Of a stretch of DNA of 64,000 nucleotides, positions 51,114 through 58,747 are shown piece after piece. The notes beneath the pieces are model-generated. The model was given only the letters and a program-made list of their open reading frames with translations. It made no database searches and was not told the origin of the DNA. The first letter of the stretch is position 1. Each line of letters begins with the position of its first letter. Origin of the DNA: Mycolicibacterium sphagni (lineage in GTDB: Bacteria > Actinomycetota > Actinomycetes > Mycobacteriales > Mycobacteriaceae); contig NZ_VBSB01000008.1 of NCBI RefSeq assembly GCF_013337765.1, positions 186,001 through 250,000 of the forward strand. Direction: 5' to 3'. A program made the position numbers and the translations under genes.

Positions 51114-51698
51114 CTAGGACGTCCGTCGAGGCGTGCGCAGCCCCAGCGCGCGCCGGCCGGCGTCCAGGAGTTGAGCGTGCAGCCAGTCGTCATCGGCTTC
51201 GCGTTTGGGATCGGCTGAGCCAGCGATCCCGGCGAAGACGAATTGCGCCCGGATGAAACCTGCCGGGCCGGGATGAACATCGGCGAGCAGGGTCATCTGC
51301 CGGGAGATGATGTGCGTCCACTCGCGGTTCGCCTTCAACACGGTGTGCACGCTGGGGTCGGCTGCCAGGACCGAGACCAGCATCGGACTCTCCACGGCCA
51401 GCCGGGCGTAGCCGTTGATCATGCGCTCGGCGCGGGCATGCACACCGCGCTGCCGCTCGGCGTCGTTGACCACCGCCGCCACCTTGTCGATGATCGGCTC
51501 GAGGACTGCTGTCAAGAGCTGTTCACGGGTCCGAAAGTGGTGGTAGATAGCGGCTTTGGTGAACCCTAGCTCGTCGGCGATCATCTGCAGCGAGGTGCCC
51601 GCGAAGCTGTGCCGGATGAACAGGGCGATCGCCGCGTCGATGAGCCGTTGCCGGGTATCGGGGGCAGGGAGCGTGCTGACCGCAGCGACTGCGCTCAT
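51114..51698 (-). CDS. TetR-family transcriptional regulator
   Basis: A 194-residue TetR regulator with an N-terminal helix-turn-helix (TRQRLIDAAIALFIRHSFAG, then SLQMIADELGFTKAAIYHHF) and a helical ligand domain. It faces a P450-ferredoxin pair across 107 bases that hold three related repeat sites (51723-51780). It is thus likely to repress itself and the P450 gene, with relief by an unknown lipid-like ligand. Confidence 0.88.
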   Translation of the reverse strand: MSAVAAVSTLPAPDTRQRLIDAAIALFIRHSFAGTSLQMIADELGFTKAAIYHHFRTREQLLTAVLEPIIDKVAAVVNDAERQRGVHARAERMINGYARLAVESPMLVSVLAADPSVHTVLKANREWTHIISRQMTLLADVHPGPAGFIRAQFVFAGIAGSADPKREADDDWLHAQLLDAGRRALGLRTPRRTS

Positions 51699-51722
51699 CG
51701 TCAGCTCCCTTCATCCAGCTTT

Positions 51723-51780
51723 ACGATCGGCTAGTAATCTACCATACGATCGACTAGCATCGTCCTTGCCGATCGTATGG
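51723..51780. promoter_or_regulatory. TetR operator array before the P450 gene
   Basis: Three copies of ACGATCG(G/A)C(T/A)AG are present: 51723-51734, 51746-51757, and a reversed copy ending at 51780. The second and third form a perfect 11-base inverted repeat, CCATACGATCG (51742-51752) and CGATCGTATGG (51770-51780). It lies between the divergent TetR and P450 genes, so it is the likely binding site. Confidence 0.7.
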
Positions 51781-51805
51781 CAACTCCGCGGTGAAGGGAC
51801 CCTCA

Positions 51806-53086
51806 GTGACCGATGTCGATAGCGTGAACTTCTTCATGGACCGCGATGTGGTCGCAGATCCGTATCCCTATTTGGAGGCTTTGCAGGCGCGCTGCCCCGT
51901 CTCGCGGGAACCGCACAAGGGCGTATGGATGGTCACGGGTTGGGAAGAAGCCACCGAGGTAGCCGGTGACGCCGACCGCTTTTCGTCGTGCATCGCGGTG
52001 ACCGGTCCCTTCCCCGGCTTCCCGGTACCGGTCGAGGGCCGCGAGGACGTCGCCGATCTCATTGCCGCACACCGCGATGAGCTGCCGTTCAACGATCAGC
52101 TGCCCGCGCTGGATCCCCCGGTGCATACCGATCATCGCGCACTCCTGATGCGGCTGATCACCCCCAAGCGCCTCAAGGAGAACGAGGACAAGATGTGGTC
52201 GATGGTCGACCAGGTCCTCGATGAATATCTGGTCGGCGGAAGCGGTGAGCTGATTTCGGAGTTCGCTCAGCCGTTCACGCTGGTGATCATTGCCGACCTG
52301 CTGGGTGTGCCGGACGCCGATCGGGACGAGTTCGTCCGGGAGATGGCCAGCGGCGCGCACCACGGCGGTGGCATCGGCAGCGTCAAGGGCGAGGCCCTGG
52401 CCAAGTCCCCGCTCGAGTACCTCTACGACAAGTTCAGCGCCTACATCGAGGACCGTCGCGCCAACCCGCGCGGTGACGTGCTGTCGGAGATGGCCGCGGC
52501 GACCTTCCCCGACGGCTCGATACCCGATCCCGGTGACGTGGCCCGCGTTGCGGCCAACCTGTATTCGGCCGGCCAGGAGACCACGGTGCGGCTGCTCAGC
52601 GCCGCCCTGCAGATCCTCGGGGATCGCCCCGATATCCAGGCGCTCCTGCGGGCGGATCGCTCCAAGGTCGGCAACTTCATCGAAGAGGCGCTGCGTTTCG
52701 AGAGCCCGGTCAAGGGCGACTTCCGGCTGTCCAAGGTTCCGGTCACCCTCGGCGGGGTGGACGTGCCGTCCGGGTCAACGCTGATGGTCGTTCAGGCTGC
52801 GGCCAACCGCGACCCGCGGCGTTTCTTCGATCCCAACACCTTCGACGCGGAGCGGTCGAATGCCCGGCAGCACATCGCTTTTGGCCGCGGCATTCACACC
52901 TGCCCCGGCGCTCCACTGGCCCGTGCCGAGGCGCGCGTCGCGCTCGAACGACTGCTGGATCGCACCACCGACATCCGGATCAGCGAGGAACACCACGGAC
53001 CCGCCGATGCGCGCAGATACAACTACGTGCCCACCTACATCCTGCGTGGGCTCACCGAATTGCACCTGGAGTTCGACCTCTCATGA
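51806..53086 (+). CDS. Cytochrome P450
   Basis: A 426-residue bacterial P450 with oxygen-binding I-helix motif YSAGQETTVRLL near residue 255, ExxR (EEALRFESP) near 293 and heme loop FGRGIHTCPGAPLARAE with the heme ligand Cys366. It should hydroxylate a hydrophobic substrate using ferredoxin electrons. The ferredoxin gene follows at an ATGA overlap. The subfamily (CYP number) is not clear from the sequence alone. GTG 51806 has GAAGGGA before it and is preferred over GTG 51791. Control by the divergent TetR is likely. Confidence 0.9.
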   Translation: MTDVDSVNFFMDRDVVADPYPYLEALQARCPVSREPHKGVWMVTGWEEATEVAGDADRFSSCIAVTGPFPGFPVPVEGREDVADLIAAHRDELPFNDQLPALDPPVHTDHRALLMRLITPKRLKENEDKMWSMVDQVLDEYLVGGSGELISEFAQPFTLVIIADLLGVPDADRDEFVREMASGAHHGGGIGSVKGEALAKSPLEYLYDKFSAYIEDRRANPRGDVLSEMAAATFPDGSIPDPGDVARVAANLYSAGQETTVRLLSAALQILGDRPDIQALLRADRSKVGNFIEEALRFESPVKGDFRLSKVPVTLGGVDVPSGSTLMVVQAAANRDPRRFFDPNTFDAERSNARQHIAFGRGIHTCPGAPLARAEARVALERLLDRTTDIRISEEHHGPADARRYNYVPTYILRGLTELHLEFDLS

Positions 53087-53271
53087 AAGCCAGCATTGAC
53101 GACGGACGCTGCCGTGGCCACGGCGTGTGCACCACGATCTGCCCGGAAGTCTTCGCCATGACCGACGACGGATATGCCGAGGCCATCCTCGACGAGGTGC
53201 CCGACGAGCTGCAGGACAGCGCCCGTGAGGCCGCCGAGGCGTGCCCGGAGAACGCGGTCGTCCTCGACTAG
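53083..53271 (+). CDS. Ferredoxin (3Fe-4S type)
   Basis: A 62-residue ferredoxin that supplies electrons to the P450 before it. The cysteine pattern is CRGHGVCTTICP near the start and a late ACPENAVV. The His between the first two cysteines (CXXHXXC) marks the P450-linked 3Fe-4S class. The ATG overlaps the P450 stop as ATGA, so the pair is made together. Its stop overlaps the next convergent gene by 4 bases. Confidence 0.9.
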   Translation: MKASIDDGRCRGHGVCTTICPEVFAMTDDGYAEAILDEVPDELQDSAREAAEACPENAVVLD

Positions 53272-53552
53272 TAGTTCACGATCGAGCGCCAATAGTCCTC
53301 GGGTATCTCGGCATTCGAGCGCATGACCATCGCCAGCCCGGTGGCCATCGCGACTCCGAGCAGGCCCAGCCACAGCCCGGCCAGGCCGATCACCACCCAG
53401 ATCGCCACCGTCAGCGCGGGCCACGGGTTCACGAGAAGCAGCACTGGCGCGAAGAAGAAGCCGGTGCCGACGTACCACGCCGAGCCGGCGCGGTCGGACT
53501 TGAGCACGAAGCGAAGCCAGCTCGGGACCGGGGATGGATCGCTGTTCCTCAT
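53268..53552 (-). CDS. Small membrane protein of unknown function
   Basis: A 94-residue protein with two membrane helices (GTGFFFAPVLLLVNPWPALT and VAIWVVIGLAGLWLGLLGVAMATGL) and a short C-terminal acidic tail (AEIPEDYWRSI). ATG 53552 is chosen because upstream in-frame residues are Arg-rich and not membrane-like. It is divergent from an XRE regulator, and a perfect palindrome (53588-53604) lies between, so it may be that regulator's target. Confidence 0.72.
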   Translation of the reverse strand: MRNSDPSPVPSWLRFVLKSDRAGSAWYVGTGFFFAPVLLLVNPWPALTVAIWVVIGLAGLWLGLLGVAMATGLAMVMRSNAEIPEDYWRSIVNY

Positions 53553-53587
53553 GGTGTCCACGGTCCTCCGCAGAGGTAGGCGCTGCA

Positions 53588-53604
53588 ATTACCTCTCAGG
53601 TAAT
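53588..53604. promoter_or_regulatory. Palindromic operator of the XRE regulator
   Basis: ATTACCT-CTC-AGGTAAT, perfect 7-base arms round a 3-base centre, lies in the gap between the small membrane protein gene and the XRE gene. Its place suggests autoregulation. Confidence 0.65.
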
Positions 53605-53627
53605 GGCATCGCGCACCGACTTGGGCG

Positions 53628-54410
53628 ATGCTGGCTCAGGTGAGTGGTACGGCCTTCGGAGACCTATTGCGCGACTGGCGGCGACGGCGCCGCCTGAGTC
53701 AGCTCGATCTCGCGGTGGAGGCCGACGTGTCGGCGCGGCACGTCAGCTTCGTCGAGAGCGGGCGCTCGGCGCCGAGCCGTGCGATGGTACTGCGGCTGGC
53801 CGATGCGCTGGCTGTGCCGCCCCGCGAGCAGAATCACCTGTTGCTTGCCGCCGGGCTGGCACCGGCGTACGCCGAGCGCAGCGTGGACGATCCGGGGATG
53901 GCGGCGGTGCGGGCCGGCATCGACCGGGTGCTGGCCGCCTACGACCCGTATCCGTGTCTGGTGGTCAACCGCAACTGGGATGTGCTGCAGGCCAATCCAG
54001 GTACCGCGACCCTGCTGGACGGCGTGGCGGCGCATCTCCTCGAGACGCCCAACGCGCTGCGGATCGCGCTGCACCCGGACGGGCTGGCACCGCGGATCCG
54101 CAATCTTGCGCAGTGGCGCCACCATCTGTTGAGCCGGCTGCGCCGGGAGGCCGGTGCCGGTGGTTCGGCGGGGCTGCTGGCCGAGATCGAGTCCTACCCG
54201 GGTGGCGAGGACTCCTCGACCGATCTCGGCGGGGTCGCCGTGCCGCTGGAGCTCTACCGGCTGGACGGGGTACTGCTCACGTTCATCTCCATGGTGACGG
54301 CGTTCGGGACCGCGCTCGACCTGACCGCCGCGGAGCTCAGTATCGAGGCATTCCTGCCCGCCGACGAGGCCACCGCCGAGGCGCTGAAGCCGTCGTCCGC
54401 GCGGGTGTAG
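53628..54410 (+). CDS. XRE-family regulator with MmyB-like ligand-binding domain
   Basis: A 260-residue regulator. The helix-turn-helix is at about residues 12-70 (RRRRLSQLDLAVEADVSARHVSFVESGRSAPS), followed by an MmyB/MLTR-like domain (about 95-255; CLVVNRNWDVLQANPGTATLL, YRLDGVLLTFISMVTAFG). Such proteins bind lipid-like or small hydrophobic ligands and often repress a nearby oxidoreductase. ATG 53628 is used. The stop is part of a KstR-type palindrome (54408-54421). Confidence 0.86.
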   Translation: MLAQVSGTAFGDLLRDWRRRRRLSQLDLAVEADVSARHVSFVESGRSAPSRAMVLRLADALAVPPREQNHLLLAAGLAPAYAERSVDDPGMAAVRAGIDRVLAAYDPYPCLVVNRNWDVLQANPGTATLLDGVAAHLLETPNALRIALHPDGLAPRIRNLAQWRHHLLSRLRREAGAGGSAGLLAEIESYPGGEDSSTDLGGVAVPLELYRLDGVLLTFISMVTAFGTALDLTAAELSIEAFLPADEATAEALKPSSARV

Positions 54411-54421
54411 AACACGTTTCA
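54408..54421. promoter_or_regulatory. KstR-type operator before cyp125
   Basis: TAGAACACGTTTCA matches TNNAACNNGTTNNA at all fixed positions. It overlaps the stop codon of the XRE gene and lies about 97 bases before the P450 start. KstR represses cyp125 in M. tuberculosis, so the site fits known biology. Confidence 0.75.
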
Positions 54422-54517
54422 GTTATCAGTTTCCGAAAGCTGCTACCGAGGTCTCCGTGCGTGGTGTAGGCATGGATCACCGGGCACTAGATGACGTCGT
54501 ATGGAGGTGCGCTTTTT

Positions 54518-55759
54518 ATGCCGAGTCCGAACCTTCCCCCTGGTTTCGACTTCACCGATCCTGATCTGAACAACGAGCGGCTGCCTGTCGAGGAACTCGC
54601 CGAGCTGCGCCGGGTCGCCCCGATCTGGTGGAACGAGCAGCCCAGAAATGTCGGCGGTTTCGACGATGAGGGGTACTGGGTCGTCTCCAAGCACAAGGAC
54701 GTCAAGGAGATCTCGCGGCGCAGCGACATCTTCTCCAGCCTGGAGAACACCGCCCTGCCCCGCTATCCGGACAATGCGGCGGTGTCGCACAAGGACACCG
54801 GCCAGTTCATCCTGCTGAACATGGACGCGCCGCATCACACCCATCTGCGCCAGATCGTCTCGCGCGCGTTCACGCCGCGGGCCGTCGAGACGTTGCGGGA
54901 GAAGCTACGAGAGCGCGCCCAGGAGATTGCCAAAGCCGCTGCGGCAGAAGGGTCCGGCGACTTCGTCGAACAGGTTTCGTGCGAACTGCCCCTGCAGGCC
55001 ATCGCCGACCTCATGGGTGTCCCGCAGGACGAGCGCAAGAAGCTTTTCGACTGGTCCAATCAGATGGTCGGCGAGGCGGATCCCGAGTTCGCCCGCAACG
55101 ACCCGCAGGGCGCCGCCGGCGAGCTGATCATGTACGGCATGGCGATGGCGGCCGACCGGACCGCCAACCCGCGCGACGATCTGGTGACCAAGCTGGTGCA
55201 GGCCGATGTCGAAGGCGGCAAGCTCTCCGACGACGAGTTCGGCTTCTTCGTCATTCTGCTGGCGGTGGCCGGCAACGAGACCACCCGCAACTCGATCACC
55301 CACGGCATGACGGCCTTCACCGATTTTCCGGACCAGTGGGAGCTGTACAAGAAGGAGCGCCCGAAGACAGCCGTCGATGAGATCGTCCGGTGGGCCACCC
55401 CGGTGACGTCATTCCAGCGGACGGCGTTGGAAGACGTCGAGCTCTCGGGCGTCCAGATCAAGAAGGGCCAGCGGGTGGTGATGTCCTACCGCTCGGCCAA
55501 CTTCGACGAAGAGGTCTTCGACGATCCGCTGCGCTTCAACATCCTCCGCGATCCCAATCCGCATGTCGGTTTCGGCGGTACCGGTGCGCACTATTGCATC
55601 GGCGCCAACCTGGCCAGGATGACGATCGACCTGATGTTCAACGCGATCGCCGACCACATGCCGGACCTGACACCGCTCGCCAAGCCGGAGCGGTTGCGGT
55701 CGGGCTGGCTCAACGGCATCAAGCACTGGCAGGTCGACTACACCGGCGCCGGCAAGTAA
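54518..55759 (+). CDS. cyp125: CYP125-family steroid C26/C27 monooxygenase
   Basis: A 413-residue P450 that follows M. tuberculosis CYP125A1 through most of its length, from SPNLPPGFDFTDP at the start, through QVSCELPLQAIADLMGVPQ and AVAGNETTRNS, to heme loop GFGGTGAHYCIGANLARM (Cys360) and the end RLRSGWLNGIKHWQVDYTG. CYP125 hydroxylates the cholesterol side chain at C26/27, the first step of side-chain removal. ATG 54518 has GGAGG upstream. ATG 54491 would add nine residues. It is not in a visible cholesterol cluster, so it may be a paralogue, but the KstR-type box supports a steroid role. Confidence 0.92.
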   Translation: MPSPNLPPGFDFTDPDLNNERLPVEELAELRRVAPIWWNEQPRNVGGFDDEGYWVVSKHKDVKEISRRSDIFSSLENTALPRYPDNAAVSHKDTGQFILLNMDAPHHTHLRQIVSRAFTPRAVETLREKLRERAQEIAKAAAAEGSGDFVEQVSCELPLQAIADLMGVPQDERKKLFDWSNQMVGEADPEFARNDPQGAAGELIMYGMAMAADRTANPRDDLVTKLVQADVEGGKLSDDEFGFFVILLAVAGNETTRNSITHGMTAFTDFPDQWELYKKERPKTAVDEIVRWATPVTSFQRTALEDVELSGVQIKKGQRVVMSYRSANFDEEVFDDPLRFNILRDPNPHVGFGGTGAHYCIGANLARMTIDLMFNAIADHMPDLTPLAKPERLRSGWLNGIKHWQVDYTGAGK

Positions 55760-55791
55760 GCGCCTCTGACGCATCCCGTTACAGTCGAGGC

Positions 55792-56334
55792 GTGACGGAT
55801 CCCTGGACACTCACCGCTGCCGAAGGCGAACTGCAGATCCTCACCGGGGTCGGCGGTCCGGCCGCCAAGATGGGCCACCGGCTGACCATTGCGATGGCGT
55901 CGTGGCGCGCCGATGTGCAGTGGCGCGGCAAGCAGCCGGTCGGTGTCGAGCTGGTGGTCGACGTCGACTCGCTGCAGGTGATCAAGGGTGAGGGTGGTGT
56001 CACGCCGCTGACCGGGCCGGAGAAGGGCGTGGTCCGCTCGAACGCGCTGAAGGCACTGGACGTCAAGAAGTATCCGCAGATCACGTTCAGCGCCGAGGAC
56101 ATCAGCAAGACCGAGGCCGGGTATCGCCTGGACGGCACCGTCGAGATCCATGGCACGTCGCGGCCGCAGACTGTCGACGTGGCGGTCGGGGATTCCGGTG
56201 ATGTCTGGGTGATGTCCGCTTCGGTGCCGGTGCTCCAGACGCAGTTCGGGGTCAAGCCGTATTCGCTGTTCGTGGGGTCGCTGAAGGTCGCTGACGAGGT
56301 GAATCTGCGGTTCACCGCGCGGCATCCGAAGTAG
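55792..56334 (+). CDS. YceI-family protein
   Basis: A 180-residue protein of the YceI lipocalin-like family. The strands WTLTAAEGELQILTG, ARVGHR-type MGHRLTIAMASWRADVQW, VDVDSLQVIKGEGG, KKYPQITFSAEDI and GYRLDGTVEIHGTSRP match the fold. Members bind isoprenoid or other lipid ligands. There is no signal peptide, so it is probably cytoplasmic. It starts at GTG 55792, 32 bases after cyp125, and may share its transcript. That link could matter if it carries a hydrophobic molecule. Confidence 0.83.
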   Translation: MTDPWTLTAAEGELQILTGVGGPAAKMGHRLTIAMASWRADVQWRGKQPVGVELVVDVDSLQVIKGEGGVTPLTGPEKGVVRSNALKALDVKKYPQITFSAEDISKTEAGYRLDGTVEIHGTSRPQTVDVAVGDSGDVWVMSASVPVLQTQFGVKPYSLFVGSLKVADEVNLRFTARHPK

Positions 56335-56352
56335 TCGCGCATCCAGACTGGC

Positions 56353-56363
56353 TGGTCTGACCA
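56353..56363. promoter_or_regulatory. FadR-type operator
   Basis: TGGTCTGACCA fits TGGTNNNACCA, the site of many FadR-subfamily regulators. It is 37 bases before the GntR/FadR gene start, which suggests autoregulation. Confidence 0.6.
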
Positions 56364-56399
56364 CTTGACCTCTGTGCTCCGGGTGGGCATGCTGGGGCC

Positions 56400-57116
56400 A
56401 TGGCATTGCAGCCGGTGAACCGGCGTTCGGTCCCCGAAGACGTCTTCGAGCAGATCCTCGCCGATGTGCTCAGCGGCGAAATGCAGCCCGGCGAGCCGCT
56501 CCCCTCGGAGCGCAGGCTGGCCGAGGTGCTGGGCGTTTCCCGCCCGGCGGTCCGCGAAGCGCTCAAGCGGGTCGCGGCCGCGGGTCTGGTCGAAGTGCGC
56601 CAGGGCGACGCCACCACCGTCCGCGACTTCCGCCGTCACGCCGGACTCGACCTGCTCCCCCAATTGCTGCTGCGCAACGGCCAACTCGACGTCTCGGTGG
56701 CGCGCAGCATCCTCGAAGCCCGACTACACAACGGGCCGAAGGTGGCCGAGCTGGCCGCCGAACGTCGCCCGGCCGGGCTGGCCGTCCTGCTGGAGGAATC
56801 GATCGCCGCACTGGCGTCGGCCGAGGACCCGTTGGAGCAGCAGCGGCATGCGCTGACCTTCTGGGATCACGTGGTCGACGGCGCCGACTCCATCGCATTT
56901 CGGTTGATGTTCAACACATTACGAGCCGCCTACGAACCGGCACTGCCTGCGCTGGCCACGCTGATGGCCGCCGAGGTCGGGCAGGCGCAGGCGTACCGCA
57001 CGCTGGCTGCGGCCATCGCAGCGGGCAAGCGTGCAGCGGCCGCCACCGCTGCCCGTGCACTGCTGGAGCCCGCGACCACTGCACTGGTCGCGGCACTGAA
57101 CGCGCTGGAGGGATAG
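56400..57116 (+). CDS. GntR-family (FadR subfamily) transcriptional regulator
   Basis: A 238-residue GntR regulator. Winged helix: [20 protein letters not shown], then [21 protein letters not shown] near residue 40. The C-terminal FadR-type helical domain (about 90-230) holds the ligand pocket. It lies 2 bases before a fatty acid hydroxylase-like gene, so it probably controls that gene and itself through the TGGTCTGACCA site upstream. The effector may be an acyl-CoA or organic acid, which is not visible here. Confidence 0.88.
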   Translation: MALQPVNRRSVPEDVFEQILADVLSGEMQPGEPLPSERRLAEVLGVSRPAVREALKRVAAAGLVEVRQGDATTVRDFRRHAGLDLLPQLLLRNGQLDVSVARSILEARLHNGPKVAELAAERRPAGLAVLLEESIAALASAEDPLEQQRHALTFWDHVVDGADSIAFRLMFNTLRAAYEPALPALATLMAAEVGQAQAYRTLAAAIAAGKRAAAATAARALLEPATTALVAALNALEG

Positions 57117-57118
57117 CG

Positions 57119-57778
57119 ATGAGCGCACCGACGAACACCCGCCGCGGACTCACCCTGGCCGACGCCGGCCGAGAGTTCTGGCGCCATCCGACGCCCTGGC
57201 TGTTCGTGGTGGCGCTGACCGCCGCCGTGATCGCCCGCATCGCCATCGGCGATTGGCAGCTCACCGACACGGTGGTGCCGTTCGCGATTGCCGCGGGATT
57301 CCCGTTCTTGGAGTGGATGATTCACGTCTTCGTCCTGCATTGGCGGCCGCGCCGCATCGGCAGGATCACCCTGGACACGTTGCTGGCTCGCAAGCATCGC
57401 GAACACCACATCGCCCCGCGTGACGTGGACCTGGTGTTCATCCCGACCCAATCGGCGGTCGGCGCGATCGGCGCGGCCGTGGCCATCGCGCTGCTGGCGT
57501 TCCCCCGCACGGGCATGGGGCTGACGTTCTTGGTGGTAATGCTGACCTGCGGGCTGGTCTACGAGTGGTGCCACTACCTGGTGCACACTGACTATAAGCC
57601 GAAAACCGCTGCCTACCGGGTGATCTGGCGCGACCACCGGCTGCACCACTTCAAGAACGAGCACTACTGGTTCGGCGTGACCACACCGGGCACCGCAGAC
57701 CGGGTGCTGCGCACCTATCCCGATCCCGCGACCGCGCCGGCCTCCCCCACCGCGAAAAACCTGCACGCCGCCATGTAG
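57119..57778 (+). CDS. Sterol desaturase/fatty acid hydroxylase superfamily protein
   Basis: A 219-residue membrane protein with the histidine boxes of the di-iron desaturase/hydroxylase family: KHREHHI near residue 95, WCHYLVH near 155 and HRLHHFKNEH near 175. Membrane helices flank them (WLFVVALTAAVIARIAI, AIGAAVAIALLAFP, GLTFLVVMLTCGLVY). It would hydroxylate or desaturate a lipid chain at the membrane. The gene is read with the FadR-type regulator. The last codons and stop sit in a 22-bp tandem duplication (57767-57810). Confidence 0.85.
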   Translation: MSAPTNTRRGLTLADAGREFWRHPTPWLFVVALTAAVIARIAIGDWQLTDTVVPFAIAAGFPFLEWMIHVFVLHWRPRRIGRITLDTLLARKHREHHIAPRDVDLVFIPTQSAVGAIGAAVAIALLAFPRTGMGLTFLVVMLTCGLVYEWCHYLVHTDYKPKTAAYRVIWRDHRLHHFKNEHYWFGVTTPGTADRVLRTYPDPATAPASPTAKNLHAAM

Positions 57779-57810
57779 TGGGGATGAGGCCGCCATGTAG
57801 TGGGGATGAG
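57767..57810. repeat. Exact 22-bp tandem duplication at a gene end
   Basis: GCCGCCATGTAGTGGGGATG (22 bp with the following AG) occurs twice with no spacer. The first copy contains the last codons and stop of the hydroxylase-like gene, so the duplication leaves that protein intact. It is a short recent duplication by replication slippage, and I see no further role. Confidence 0.8.
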
Positions 57811-57829
57811 TATGAAGCCCTTGGTGCCG

Positions 57830-58585
57830 TTAGGCGTTGATGACGACCGGGTCGCCGATGTGAACCTGGTTGAAGTACCACGAAGCATTGTCGGGGCTCA
57901 GGTTGATGCAGCCGTGGCTGACGTTGGCATAGCCCTGTGAGCCGACCGACCACGGCGCGGAATGCACGTATACCCCACCCCAGGTGACCCGGACTGCGTC
58001 GTTCACCGTGAGCTTGTAGCCCTCCGGATCGCTCAGTGGGATGCCGATGGTGCGGGAATCCATGACCACCGTGGACTGCTTCTCCAGGACGTTGAAACTG
58101 CCCACCGGGGTCGGATGCCTGGGCTTGCCCATCGACGCCGGCATCTGACGTGTGACCTGACCGTCGATGCTGACGGTGAACGTGTGCGCCGAGATATCGG
58201 CCACCCCCAGCACGATCGCGCCGGTACCGAAGGTCCGCGGAATGCCGCCGGCCATCATGGTGATCTCGGAGTGCGCAGGCCAGTACTGGTCGGGCGTGAA
58301 CTGGACGGTCTGGTCGTCGAGCCACTCGTAGCGCCCGGCCACATTGGCAGGTGACGTGACGCTGATCGATTGCTGGGCGCCCCAGCGGTCGATCACTGGC
58401 TTGGTGAACGTGACGGTGATCGGCATGGCGACGCCCACGACCTGGCCGTTGGTGGGTTGCACGGAGGCGATCGACGCCCCGCCGATCGAGGGAGCGACCG
58501 CGGCCACGCTGGTGTGCACCGAAGTCGCCATCGCCAGTACCGCAATCCCTGCGGCGGCAAATGCTCGTCGAACTGCTCTGGCCAT
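57830..58585 (-). CDS. ldtA: L,D-transpeptidase (LdtA/LdtMt1 type)
   Basis: A 251-residue enzyme, the same length as M. tuberculosis LdtA (Rv0116c). The signal peptide/anchor (AAAGIAVLAMATSVHTSVAA) comes first, then an Ig-like domain (about 40-120; ITVTFTKPVIDRWGAQQS) and the catalytic YkuD domain (about 120-250), with IDGQVTRQMPASMGKPRHPT, VYVHSAPWSVGSQGY and the active-site Cys in VSHGCINLSPDNA. It makes 3-3 cross-links in peptidoglycan and resists most beta-lactams except carbapenems. ATG 58585 is chosen to match the family. Confidence 0.92.
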   Translation of the reverse strand: MARAVRRAFAAAGIAVLAMATSVHTSVAAVAPSIGGASIASVQPTNGQVVGVAMPITVTFTKPVIDRWGAQQSISVTSPANVAGRYEWLDDQTVQFTPDQYWPAHSEITMMAGGIPRTFGTGAIVLGVADISAHTFTVSIDGQVTRQMPASMGKPRHPTPVGSFNVLEKQSTVVMDSRTIGIPLSDPEGYKLTVNDAVRVTWGGVYVHSAPWSVGSQGYANVSHGCINLSPDNASWYFNQVHIGDPVVINA

Positions 58586-58646
58586 GGATCCCGTCCTCGC
58601 GTGGGCGATCAGCAAAGGGCCAGTCTAGATGGTCGCCACCGATGCG

Positions 58647-58695
58647 CCCGCCAAACATGCGGGGACATGCCGCACGTCCCCGTATGTTTGGCGGG
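58647..58695. terminator. Long near-perfect hairpin
   Basis: Arms of 20 bases, CCCGCCAAACATGCGGGGAC and GTCCCCGTATGTTTGGCGGG, differ at one position that still pairs as G-U in RNA, with a 9-base loop. It lies between the end of the 402-residue gene and the start of ldtA, both on the minus strand. It can act as a terminator but is longer than usual and has no T-run. Confidence 0.65.
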
Positions 58696-58747
58696 TGGGT
58701 CGGCGGCCGAGTGGGTGTCAGGGCCGAGTGTCAGCGAAACTCTGCGG

